Source: Hydractinia symbiolongicarpus | Lineage: Eukaryota; Cnidaria; Hydrozoa; Anthoathecata; Hydractiniidae | Reading direction: 5' to 3' | DNA: 64,000 nt | Assembly (NCBI RefSeq): GCF_029227915.1 | Contig: NC_079878.1 | Span: forward strand, 20,051,501 to 20,115,500 | Part shown: piece by piece, positions 25,675 to 37,359 of the stretch | Layout of the letters: each line of letters begins with the position of its first letter | Numbering within the stretch: the stretch's first letter is position 1 | Notes under the pieces: model-generated | Databases searched by the model: none | Told to the model about the DNA's origin: nothing | Seen by the model: only the letters and a program-made list of their open reading frames with translations | Program-made: the position numbers and the translations under genes

Positions 25675-28179
25675 GTTTATCACTTGATGCTGAATGCTAC
25701 AGGCGACTTAAGAGAAAATAGTACATAAATATCTAGTACTTCGTCATCTGAATATTTTCTGTGTCGTGCGGATAACCCAATTTTCAGAAAAACCGGGGGA
25801 ACGTCAACACATAGCAACAATATATTTTGCATAATATTTAAGCATATTTAGCTGTAAAATCTCCCCCGGGGTTTTCAAGCTGATTCATTTGTCTATGACA
25901 ACAAGTTAATAGATGACATAGAAGCATTTTTTTTCAGAATATGGATGATTGAAATTTAAATTTTTAATTATTAAAATATGTTTTTGCGATGTTACTGTTC
26001 GTGATGAAATTTTAAAATTGTTCATTCACAAGTTCAGTTATGCTAGCTATTTCGAGATATATTTTTAATTATACATAATTTTCTAGTAACTGAAACATGA
26101 TTAATATTTTGTTACAGAATTTTTCTCGACACTTTTTTTATTTATTTATTTTACTTATTAAACGGATATATTTGCAGAACAGCTCCTCAGTTGTGTAAAT
26201 ACAGTTGCCGCTCGATGAACAGACAAGGGATAGAAAAATCGTTCCACCTAGCGAATGTTCCACTTGTCCGAAGTTTTGGTTTCGTTAAAAGGTTCTGATA
26301 AAAAAATTAAGAAACTAAAAAACACAGGTGCAAAAGGTTCCATAAGAAGTAAGATAAGACAAAGCGAGTTCAATTTATGACGATTACGTTTATATAGTCA
26401 TTTGAACGAAACTTTTGTGAATTGCTTTATATAACACTTCATAATGATTTGATCATTTTTTGTTTCGTTCCTGCACCCAATATATACCTTGTGTTTTTTT
26501 TTTCAACTAATGTGATACAGTTAACTTTCAAGGGACCAAGGAAAATAGTTCGGCTTAACGGATGTTCGAGTTAAAAGAAGCTCCTGTTAAGTCGAATTCA
26601 GTCTAAAATAAGATTATTTAAGTCGAATTCAGTCTATTTAAGTAGAATTCAGTCTATTTAAGTAGAATTCAGTCTAAAATGAGATTATAGTTTGAGTTAA
26701 AGCGTTTTATTAAGAGTTGGCCCAACAGTTACCTGATAAAGGTGCAATCTTCGCCATGAAAAAGGCCTGCAAGTGCCTTGTAAATCGAATTTTCTTCGAC
26801 AGACAACACCATCAGCAGTATTACATCAGCAGTTATTAAAAATTAAAAAGAAAAATAAACTGACACGAGTAAAAAGTTTGAGTTTTCTGAAGAAATTAGC
26901 CTCAGGGCGACGAAAAATGGATCAAATTAACAAATGTTCGGGTTATCCGAGGTTAGAGCTAATCGGTTTTTTTTATAAGAAACTATTAACGAGAGTTCAA
27001 GGAACCTAAAAAATGGTTCGAAATAATGAAAGTTCGAGTTGTCCGGTGTTCGAGTTACCGGGGCTAACCTTATCGTGTTTTTTTGCGGCATCATACTATC
27101 TGGCAGTTTAAATACATCTTTGGTATTTTGCAAAATACGGGTACAAAAATTGGTACTTTTCGTCCGTTCTATGCACCACTATTTTGTGCAACACTTTTTT
27201 TTGATGCACGAACAGACAACATTCGGTTATCATAACAGAGACTAGTCCTTAACTAACAAAAGAATCCACAGGAACAGCCTAATCTTAAAATTACACAGAA
27301 AAAAGTATGAATTATATCGCATTTGCTATTTCGTGTGTCCGTTGCACGACCTTTTTCTGTAAAAAAGACAAAAAACAGGTATTATTAATATGAGGATGTT
27401 TTTGAACTTTGCTTACAATAAAGTCGATCTAGAACCTTGCGTATACTTTACCACATTGTTAGGTCTATGAACATATTAACCTAACTAGATTTACGTACAA
27501 ACCAATTTTATCAACTATTTAAAAACGCTCCCAGAAAAATGATGACAGCAAAATGATTCTTATTGGCATCTTGTATCAATGGGTATCAGTAAAAAAAATC
27601 TTATGGTTGTACATGGCTTTAGGTCATGGTATTCGACTCGTTGTACATAGTTTTAAATGATTTTACTTTTTATTGTTTTGGCTCATCGTGCATGGCTTAG
27701 GCTGCTATAAATCATTGTATGTCAATTTAGTATTGAAAACTGCGTGTTAAAGTTGCCAATGTTTACATTATAAGCTGATCATGCTTTTATTTTTAAAAAT
27801 TGCTTTTACGCAAGCTGATATAATTACGTGCATTAGGTTGTCACGTGCAAATCGATTGCCGCAGACACGATAAGTCGCGCAAATTCTCGGGCAAAATCGA
27901 GCAAAGACAAGAAAGCTCCCCATGTTTTAGAAACAGGATGAACGGGAATACCCAACGGTAACACTATGACGTCTAAGTTTTGTAGTCGATCATCAATCGC
28001 GGTTCAAGTTTTAAGTATCATTTGCTGATTATTTGTGTATTTTAAAATTTTAAAAAAAGAGGTCATGCTTTAAGAGTTTATGGTCAATGTACAGAAATAT
28101 TGAAAGATCCATTTTTTAGACAAACAGAAAACAAAAATTCACTTTTTATTATCTCATATATCAAAACCACAATGTTATT
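25675..28179. other. Gene-free stretch with degenerate repeats
   Basis: At 26590-26685 the word GAATTCAGTCTA recurs four times at roughly 20-30 base intervals. From 26510 to 27070 there are several GTTCGAGTT/GTTCGGGTT words of the kind found at ends of pogo/Tigger-like repeats, but I could not pair ends. No gene was seen. Confidence 0.4.
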
Positions 28180-31100
28180 TTATTTTCTTCTCATCTTCAT
28201 CTCAACATGGACGATATATTTATACTTTCCACTCTTTCCCAACATGGAATAAACAGCTTTGATTTGAGGTTGGTCATGCCCTCTTGAATACCTCTGGACA
28301 AACTTATAAGGATGATTTGGACTGTAAGGGTAACTTGATCCTGCCCCATGCCAGAATGGACCATAACTGAGAGCGCTGTTACCACCAGTGTTATCATTAT
28401 CACTGTCGTAGGTTGAAAACTTCATGTTATTGTAATAGTACATCCATTGTCCACCATTACCTGTCAAAAAATATTTTTTTTCACTATTTTCTTCCCCAAT
28501 ATAGCCCGGTTTTCATTATGGCGTTCTTGTCGCTCCCAGCGTTTAGTACCTGAAAATAGGCTTTGAATCGTCTTTCCTGGACGTTCGTATTTTGACAGCT
28601 TAAGAAAACAACTTTTTTTTAAAAAACAATAAAATTTCTGAAATCGATACCATCTTAACGTGATAGAAATTGATCATATTGAGCACCGACGTTTAAACGC
28701 TTTGAAATTGTTGTCGTTAAAAGTAACTCAGATTCTTTGATTTGAAAATTTTTACATAATTAATATGTTCAAAAAAATTGTCTTTTTTTGACCCAAACAA
28801 CCGTAAAATTATACCATGCTTCTGATAATTCAGTTTGCGCACATTTATAAAAATGAACTTAAATATTGCTAAAAATGAGACTAAAAATATTCTTTTTTTT
28901 TAGATTTTCTTTTTTTGCAGAAAATCAATCTCACCTCGCATTATTAAGGGAATCCTTAGAACTCTTTTCAAAATTTAATCCACTAAGAAATTCCGTTAGG
29001 TTAAAATTTGAACAGTATCCCATTTTCCCTTCCTTTCCAATGTTAAAGCATTCGGTCAACTCGAGAAAACATTGAAGTTGGATTTTAGTAGTTTACTAGT
29101 TTTTCAGGCATTTCGTTAATTTTATCATTGATTCTGGATTGAATACAATTTTTTTACGACTTACCGCTATATCCACCAAGCCGAAGTTTATACTTAGTGC
29201 TTTCGTCACCAAGTTCAAACACTCCATATTTGTCGCTGTAACTGTTACCATCTTTGTCTTTGAAGTCCATTCTCATTTCCGTTCCTCTTCTGTCGTCATA
29301 CAACTGAATGAGGAACATGTTTTCGTTTCCAAGCCAAAACTCGTGTTGTAAATTTCCGAAACCGTTTTTGTAGGAGAACCAGTCACGTTGGAACTTAAGC
29401 GAATCGTCAATACGTCTTTGAAAGACAGTCCAGCCTTAAAAGACAAAAATACTGGTTTGATATCTACTCGAAATAAGCATGCCCCGCCACTAATTGTTAA
29501 CTGGCTGGAAAGGTACCTTTAAGCTTTTAAACAACAAGAGATGTACACATAATTATTAATACTGTTGCGTGATACCGTATAATTGGCGTACTATGGCGAA
29601 GGGTAATTTGTGCTAATGATATTCTCAAGTTATCTTCCTAACACACATAATTTTAATCTTTAGGCTCCGAAGCAGTTTTTGTTTTGTTTTTTGTCGACAA
29701 CGTTTCCACTTTTCTGGCCACCTGCCACCTTAATTTTGGTGAAGGTGAACACTGCAGGATAGGGAATTTAATTCTCGTTTATATAGGTTTGTATTTTATT
29801 ATCTCAAAGTTAAGTGATCCTAAGATATGGCATGCTAAAGTGTAGATGGCGGTATTTCAGTTTTGCTGCGACGCCAATTGGCGTAATTTAAAGCCTAAGG
29901 GTAATAGCTGTAGCGTGAAAAAGACCTCAGAAGAATTGGGTGGACTCAAACAGGTCGTGCGCCCTGATAGGAAACGTTGGAAATGGCCTTGGAAATGTTT
30001 CAGCTTTCCTGCTTAAAGAATTGTGCAAAATAAAATTTGAATGGAAGTCGTGGCTTAGAAAATTAAATTGTTATCATTCCTTGCTACTGTGTGACAATTC
30101 TAAGAATACTGAAAGAAAACACGTTTTTATCGCAACTAATGTGGCATCTTACCTCCACCGTCAGTGTTCATGTCACAATAAGCAGGGAAGGCTTGGTCGC
30201 CAGTAGGATCAATTAGATATATACCATCAAATGTTTGTCCGTTTGTTAGATGTTCCTTGCAGTCACGCTCAGCTTTGTCTAAATAAGCAGATACTTAAGT
30301 ATTCCTCCGTTATCATGCGCAGTTACAAGTTGTATAATTCTCAAATATTTTGAACTTTCAAGAAAAAACTATCAATTGATCTAACTCACGGTTTTGGCAA
30401 TCACAATAGTATCCTCTACTGAAGAATTCATCAGCATAATTCTTGTCTTTGCATTGACATGATCCACATACATCTTTTCTGTGAGTTGAACAAACTGATA
30501 CTTTCTGTAAATACAAAATACATCATAAAGGTTTCTGTCGAAACACTGCTAAGTAATTTTCTTCATTCACTTTAAGACATTAACTCGTGATCTCAATAAC
30601 AATATTAAAAAGATTTTATTATTTACGTCAAATTTTAAGTAATTGTTATTGTAATCGATACCTTAAGTCCTCCGTGTCCAGTACTTGCACCACTGCCACC
30701 GCTACCGCTTTTTATTTGATCTCGAATGATCTGCTCAAGTTCCTGGAATAAACATGAAATCATTACTACTAAGCACACAGTACCACTAACAAACAATATC
30801 ATCCCTTAAGTACCCAGGGCATATTGTAGGATTAGATTTTTAAACAACACTGTTATCACTTACTCTCATATCCGGTCCTGAACTTCCACTTGGTCCTGGA
30901 TCACCTCGCATTCCTTTCATGCCTGGAGGTCCCTCAGGACCTTGGGGACCAGGGTTGCCATCTGGTCCATCTCTACCTGGTGGTCCTAGTTCAGTAGTAG
31001 CACCTCCTGATCTCTTGAAATAAAGATAATTTTTAAGTTGCATAACACAACATTCTAAAGCATATTTTAATTTTAGATTCTACATTTTACTTCATAGTCA

Positions 31101-31245
31101 CCTTATTCAGATCTCTTCCATCTTTTCCTGAGGTTCCCTGACGTCCATCACGTCCTGGTCTACCATCTTGACAGCATTTGTTAATAGCAAAGACGTCTTG
31201 AAATAAAACAAGAAGCAAACAGCAATAGAGAACTTTAGGAGTCAT
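28180..31245 (-). CDS. Secreted collagen-FReD protein, array gene A
   Basis: Seven exons: 31102-31245, 30864-31013, 30662-30742, 30390-30504, 30153-30278, 29165-29434 and 28180-28460, giving 388 residues. The order is signal peptide (1-20), short GRDG-type collagen start, 13 Gly-X-Y triplets in exon 2 including GMRGDPG, a short helix with Gly/Ser linker (99-125), a six-Cys module (126-163; CGSCQC and YYCDCQ), then a fibrinogen-related domain from about 166. The FReD has [33 protein letters not shown] and [11 protein letters not shown], and DSDND for calcium. The usual NCA and CH cysteines near the end are absent; the tail runs [13 protein letters not shown] to a basic RRK. Expected to form trimers outside the cell. 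The AATAAA overlaps the stop codon. Confidence 0.93.
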
Positions 31246-31385
31246 GTTGCATCAACAGCCTCTTCAATTCTTTTGCAATTTCTGTTGTTTTTTTTAACAA
31301 AAAAATGGCGTGCACGTTTTAGTTAGCTGCGAAGGTGTGTCGGCAATGTACAAAGCTGCAGCTGTTTGCTGTTCTAAAAACAAAG

Positions 31386-31394
31386 AACCAATCA
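31386..31394 (-). promoter_or_regulatory. CCAAT-box-like site upstream of gene A
   Basis: TGATTGGTT on the coding strand, about 140 bp before the start codon. The same 9-mer occurs about 114 bp before gene B and 93 bp before gene C. Confidence 0.45.
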
Positions 31395-31430
31395 AACCAT
31401 TTGTAAATTATGGATGCCAAATATATGTTT

Positions 31431-31456
31431 AATAATAATAATAATAATAATAATAA
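31431..31456. repeat. AAT microsatellite
   Basis: (AAT)n, about 8.5 units, upstream of gene A. Confidence 0.9.
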
Positions 31457-33291
31457 AGTGTATTTGCAATAGTTAATATTTGTAATCATTATAAATTCGT
31501 TGACGTGGAATCAAAGAAATTAAAACTTTGTTGCGAGGATGAGAAAATAATTAATTTTATGTGTATTTGCTTTTGCCTGTATAATCTTAAATAAATGATT
31601 ATAAAGATTTCATTACTTCTATTTAAGTTTAACATATATACAATATATATTGTTGTGACATTTTAACCTGCCTACCTAATTTAACATGCGCGTCTTACCA
31701 AAAATGTTAGCTCATTTCAAAAAGATATTTGTCCCATCCAAAGCCATCCTGGAAAGTTTAATACCACAGTTCCACAGTTAATACCACAGCTGCAAAAGCG
31801 ATACTTAGCCTTTAGTTAACAAAGTACAAGTTAACTTTTTAAAGAAGAAAAGTTTTAAAATCAGCAAAAAAACTTACAGGCAATGCCTGTAATGTTCCTT
31901 TATAGAAAATTTTCTGCTCTTTGCTGGTCTTCCATCTTGCTGTCGTATTTATAATAAAAAAATATGTAAGTGTTTGTTTTAATCATTGGTAACGGCTATC
32001 GTTGATTTGTGGCATTTTTACTACAACCAAACCTCTTCTAGCTCTTGATTTTTTAATATAGGCCTCTTCTGTTAACTATAAAGGTACTTTTGATGAAACA
32101 GAACAGTTGACGAAACATTTGAGTTCAAAGAAATTGAATTGGCAGAAGGCTTATTATGCCATGCGTCCACTGAAAGCGATGAAATTCATTGGTGATTAAT
32201 ATAGTAAAGGGGTAATTTAATGTCGCTAAAAGTTATTCAGGCATCCGCTAAACATCTTATATACGTCGTAGAGATGTCGGTATTTCCTTGAAAAACTATT
32301 TTTTTCTGATTAATTAATTTTAAGAAATAAACATAAAAAAGCATTTTCTGCGATTGGTAAATATTAGTTGCCGGAAATTTATGTCGATAAAGTAGCTTAT
32401 ATTTAGATTTTAGTGTATCAATTTAACTTCTTCTAATAAGGTATCCCAAGGACAGCACAACGCTCCTTATGCATTGTTCGGCCAACAAAATCCGGTGACC
32501 ATGATCTCCGGTATGAATTCTAGTCACCGGTGAGTGTGTAAGTGAAAAAAGAGAATACTTGTATCGTGCCACGAAAACATGAAAGATATCTACTTGTGAA
32601 ATCCTACCGGCCTAAAGTTTTACTACGTATGTAGTTTTTAAGCAGCCTGTTTTTAAGTAACCTTATCATAATCTTCAAGATTTCTAGGAATGCTTAAGAG
32701 CAATAATTTATTGGGCTATGAAGTAAAAAATCCCACTTTACTAAGAGGTAAACCAGACTTGTTCATTTCAACTTATTGGTTTCCTTTTTTCTAGATTTCT
32801 GAAGGAACATTCATTTTCTGTTGGTCAAAAGTAATTCACTTACACCCGTGGGTGAGAGTACTTAAAATGCAACGAGAGTTTCGCGGAGGGAACAATAATC
32901 AATCATATCGATCAATATTCGCTGTATCCGTCTATACGGATTTTTTATGGTTATTTATTTATTTTTTTCAAGAAATTTATTTATCTGTTGCCTTAGTGAG
33001 AGTGTTAAAACTTATTTTTCAAACCAATAGTCCTGTAAGACAACGGTGGGTACGTGAAGCTTATTAAAGAAAAAAAGTCCCTTTCGCTAATAGGCGACGA
33101 ACTGTTTTTATTGCACAGAATAACGATCTGCGCTTAAGTTAAGAAATTGGGCTTGAAAATGGCAGTTATCAATTCGCAATAACATAAATTTTCTCAAATC
33201 GTCGTGAATTTCAAAGAAAGAAAAATAGGAAAAAAGAAAATTTTTTTAACTATAAGTTTATTTATTTTCTGTTGATAAAAATTTTACAGAA
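31457..33291. other. Spacer between array genes A and B
   Basis: No FReD exon, gene relic or RNA gene was seen. A small hairpin-forming pair, CCGGTGAC and GTCACCGG, lies at 32491-32529. AATAAA (minus strand) at 33258-33263 probably serves gene B. Confidence 0.45.
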
Positions 33292-35564
33292 TTACTTTCT
33301 TCTGATTTTCATTTCAATCTTAGTCAGGTAGACGCGAGCCCCTCTCACTTTGCCACTAAAAGCTTTCACTTGTGGTTGGTCGTAGCTACGGCTGTATTTT
33401 TGAACAAAACCATACGCTCCATTAGGATTGTAAGGATAACTTGGGCCATAGCCGTGCCAGAAAGCACCATAGCTGAGCGCACTGTCTGCTCCATACTCGT
33501 CGTTGTCATTATCGTAGGTGGAGAATTTCTTGTTCTTGTAATCTTTCATCCAGTCACCAGCATCTCCTAAAAAAAAAATTTAAAGCATCTAAAACGCAAG
33601 TAGGTGTAGCTTTTACATGGAAATTTCTGAGCAACAATCAAGCAAAAATCGCCCCATAGTTGGACTGCCTTAACTGGCAAGAAATAGAGGATAATTTGAG
33701 GTACCAAACGATGGCCATCTAGGTTTTCTTCTTAGGTCCCAAGTTTCGGAAAGTTAATTATTTCTAGGCCAGAAAAAAAGGTCTTTTCAAAATGGCTCTT
33801 TTCCCTCAGGGTAATGTTATGGTATGTTAGTTCGTTGATTTAAATTTCTTTAAGCAAACAACAAAACACCATTTTCTTTCTAGGTGTTAGAAACCTAATT
33901 TTGTCAGTTTTCTCCGTACCTTTACGAAAAGTTGAAATTTTGTGATATCATATCACAAGACCTCATCTCATTTATATATACCTCATTTATCCTGCAAATA
34001 GTCAAATTTGTTTGAAAGATATAGGTTTAAAAAACTACAACTTTCGCGATTTCTGTTAGACCGCAAAAATTAATTTTTTCAAAAATAAGTTTCCTTGAGG
34101 TAGTTTTGTAAGTCTCTTTACAGATAAAACAACCTACCGTTGTAGCCAGCCAGACCCAGTCTGTATTTGGTACTCTCATCCCCAATTTCGAACATGCCAT
34201 ACTTCTCAGTGTAAGTTTTGCCATCTTTATCTTGGAAGTCCATTCTCATTTCAGTTCCTCTTCGATCGTCATATAATTGGATGAGGAAAATATTTTCAAG
34301 TCCCAACCAGAACTCGTGTTGCAAATTTCCGAATCCGTTTTTGTATGAAAACCAATCTCGCTTGAAGTCAACAGTATCATCAATACGTCTCTGGAAGACA
34401 GTCCAACCTTAAGAAATTGTATATAACTACCTGTCATTACCTTTGCTACCTCAATACAAGCTTCTTTTTTCTAAACACGTGCTGCAGCTATATTTAATTC
34501 ATTGCTTTCGTGGGCGAGAACAAATTTTAAATTATTACCTCCGCCATCGGAGTTCATGTCACAGAAGACTGGGAACGGATGATCTCCAGCTGGGTTGATT
34601 AAGTAGATGCCATCATTGGAATTTCCATTTCTCAAATGCTCTTTGCAGTCACGTGCAGCTTTAACTAAAGAAAAAATGCTGAAGATAAAACGAAATATAT
34701 TATAGAGAGGCGAAGACAATATTTTTAGGATAATGAAAGTTGCTTCGATGAAAAAAAGGAAAATGTTACAATCTTACCGTTTTGGCAATCACAATAGTAT
34801 CCTCTGCTAAAGAATTCATCAGCATAATTCTTGTCTTTGCATTGACATGATCCACATACATCTTTTCGTTGTTTGGAACAAACAGTGACTCTCTAGTGAA
34901 TATATAAATTATCAGGCCTATATTCTATATTAACAAAGTTAGTCAAAAATAAGATCAATGGATCATTCAGATTCCTTACCTTAAGAGAGCTACCACCACC
35001 ACTACTTGTTCCACTGCCACCCTCAGCTTTAATAAGGTCTTTCACCATTCTTTCAATGGCCTGAGTCAAGAAAGAAAAAAACGAAATAAGCAAAACATAA
35101 TAGATATAAGTATATATATCTAAAAAATCTTAGTAAATCTTTAGTATCGACTTACTGCTCTATCCAAACCACCTGAACCACTTCCTGGTGGCCCTCTATC
35201 TCCTTTTGGTCCTTGTGGGCCCCTGTATCCTCTTGGTCCTTGTGGGCCATCTCTTCCTCGAGCTCCATCTCGTCCAGGTTGACCACTTCCACTAGCCCCT
35301 CCGCTCTATAAAAAAAAGAAGTGTTGAAGGCTGTGCATATGATTTTGTATGGTTCCTTCACTTTTTCCTAGCATATTACTTAGGAAATGTACACAAGCCT
35401 CTTCTTACCAGTGTAATATTCATGCAGTCTCTACCATCTCTTCCTGGCATACCATCACGACCATCTCGCCCATTCAAACCATTTACGCATTGGCAAGTTT
35501 GTGCTGCAATGGCATGCACTAAGATAAGCGCTAACAAACCGCATAGCAATAATTTTGCCTCCAT
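33292..35564 (-). CDS. Secreted collagen-FReD protein, array gene B
   Basis: Seven exons: 35409-35564, 35156-35305, 34980-35060, 34778-34892, 34539-34664, 34138-34407 and 33292-33566, giving 390 residues. Signal peptide 1-21. The collagen stalk has GRDGRDG in exon 1 and Gly-X-Y in exon 2 containing KGD rather than RGD. Exon 3 encodes AIERMVKDLIKAE, a likely trimer-starting helix, and then a Gly/Ser linker. The six-Cys module (130-167) differs from gene A only in its first residues. FReD from about 169 has [27 protein letters not shown] and the DNDND calcium motif. The C-terminal cysteine pair is missing and the tail is FWHGYGPSYPYNP to RRK. Compact introns; the most compact gene of the array. 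Confidence 0.93.
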
Positions 35565-35677
35565 GTTTGTAACAAAGTATTGAAGTTATCACTGTTTCAA
35601 ATGGAGAATCTAAGCACGAATTTTGTACAAGAAATTTTTAACAAATAAATGCATCTGTTATTAACGCGTTTAAATTA

Positions 35678-35686
35678 AACCAATCA
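35678..35686 (-). promoter_or_regulatory. CCAAT-box-like site upstream of gene B
   Basis: TGATTGGTT on the coding strand, about 114 bp before the start codon; a one-base variant (TCATTGGTT) follows at 35722-35730. Confidence 0.45.
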
Positions 35687-35730
35687 GAAACTAATATAAC
35701 GCGCACCTGTTTGCATTGATCAACCAATGA

Positions 35731-37359
35731 AATTGCTTAGCAGTTTGTTGCTAAGATTATAAAACTTACTTTTTAAATATGTTAATAAAATCAAACGCAT
35801 GGTAAATGGAGGTATCTTTGATCTACCTGAATAAATGTCATTTTCTTTGTTTCTCACCTGCGTGAAAAGTATTTCGTATGCATGTTTGTTAATCCAATCT
35901 ATAAAAAGATCGCACGATATATTTATTTTAATTTTTATTTATTTTTCTGATTTATTTTATATTAATTCTTTTGTAATTGCGCGATCACATGTGAAAATTA
36001 GTTTGCAATAGGAATAAGAAACGATAGTTTATTTGCAAATTTGTAAATAACTTGTTTCTTTTGTCACAACTTTAGAAAATTTTCGATCTTGATCGGTCAT
36101 GATATAGACCGCCTTTTAAAAAGGAAACGGGTGGAAACTATACGTTTGATCTTATTTGCTTTTAAAATTTTGCTTTAAAGGAAAATAGCAATTTACAAAT
36201 CAATCACGCAATTTAATATCCCAATGAGCATTTTTTATAATCTCAGTTCACATTGTTATCTCGCCACACCTGCATCTGACCCTTCGTTAAGCTGCCTGTC
36301 CCATATGACCAGGATATTTCTGCAACGTTATGCGGTAGAAATGAAGTCTTTATAGTAGTGAAAACTAGTGATACGTGAATTAGAACAATGTTCTAAACTG
36401 GTCACAATTTTTTCTTATTAATGTTCGTAAAAAGACATAATGCGAAATATTTTCAAATCATTAAGCTGTAGCCCGTAGTAATTTATGTTACCCCATTTAT
36501 GATTAAAAAACGAAAAATTCAAACCATTAGTTTTTGTGTCCACGAATTTCTTCCCAAGCTATATTAGAAAATAAAGTCTATAAAATGTTGACCTATGCCT
36601 TTTTTATTATTGGAAAAAAGGATTTACTAATTCGCTACATCTTTTTTGTGGATGCGATGAATTTGTGTCCTACCTAAAACAGAAAGGCGTGATTTTCTCA
36701 TATATAACGTTTTGTGCTTAATATTTACTGTAATCCTATATTAACTAGTGTTTGAGAATTATGTAAACATGAATTTTAATTTAAGTGTTACTCGAGAAGT
36801 TAGAATTTATCAAAATAATTTTCAGTAATGTCTATCTTAAATTTAAAAAAAAAAAAAAAAAAAAAATCCAGGTGCCTCTAAAAAATATGACTTGGTTTAG
36901 CGTTGAAACATAGAAAATACACTAAAAAATGATATACCAACTTAGAATATAGCTTTCTTTATTTCAAAGATAAGGTAGTTGGATAATTGAGGTCGTGAAT
37001 AATTACTAAGTTTACATACATTGGATGCACTAATACCTGCTACCTATTATGTAAATACAGACGCCACCTTACATAAGAACTGATAAGCATTTGTACGAAG
37101 GCAGTAAAAAGAATGACTAACAATTTTTTACAGCTTGCTATATCTGATAATTTTTTATTTCACTATAAACACGAAGGAAGTCAAAAATTTGCTGAAAAAA
37201 ACCCACGAAAAATAGCAAGGAGAATGTTTAATTTATAGCAGAATAGCAAAATTACAGAACGTCATCAGTAAAACGAGCGAATTAAAGTTATCAAAGTTTA
37301 ATTTGCGGAATGGAAAAAGGCACAATATTCAAGGTCATCATCATCGCATCAAGCTTAAT
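35731..37359. other. Gene-free AT-rich spacer
   Basis: Contains a poly(A) run of about 22 at 36845-36866 but no long open frame or paired inverted repeat. Nothing recognisable was seen. Confidence 0.45.

Noticed and set aside
26510-27070. Possible pogo/Tigger-like MITE with GTTCGAGTT words
   Set aside because: Several suggestive words, but I could not match two ends or a TA duplication.
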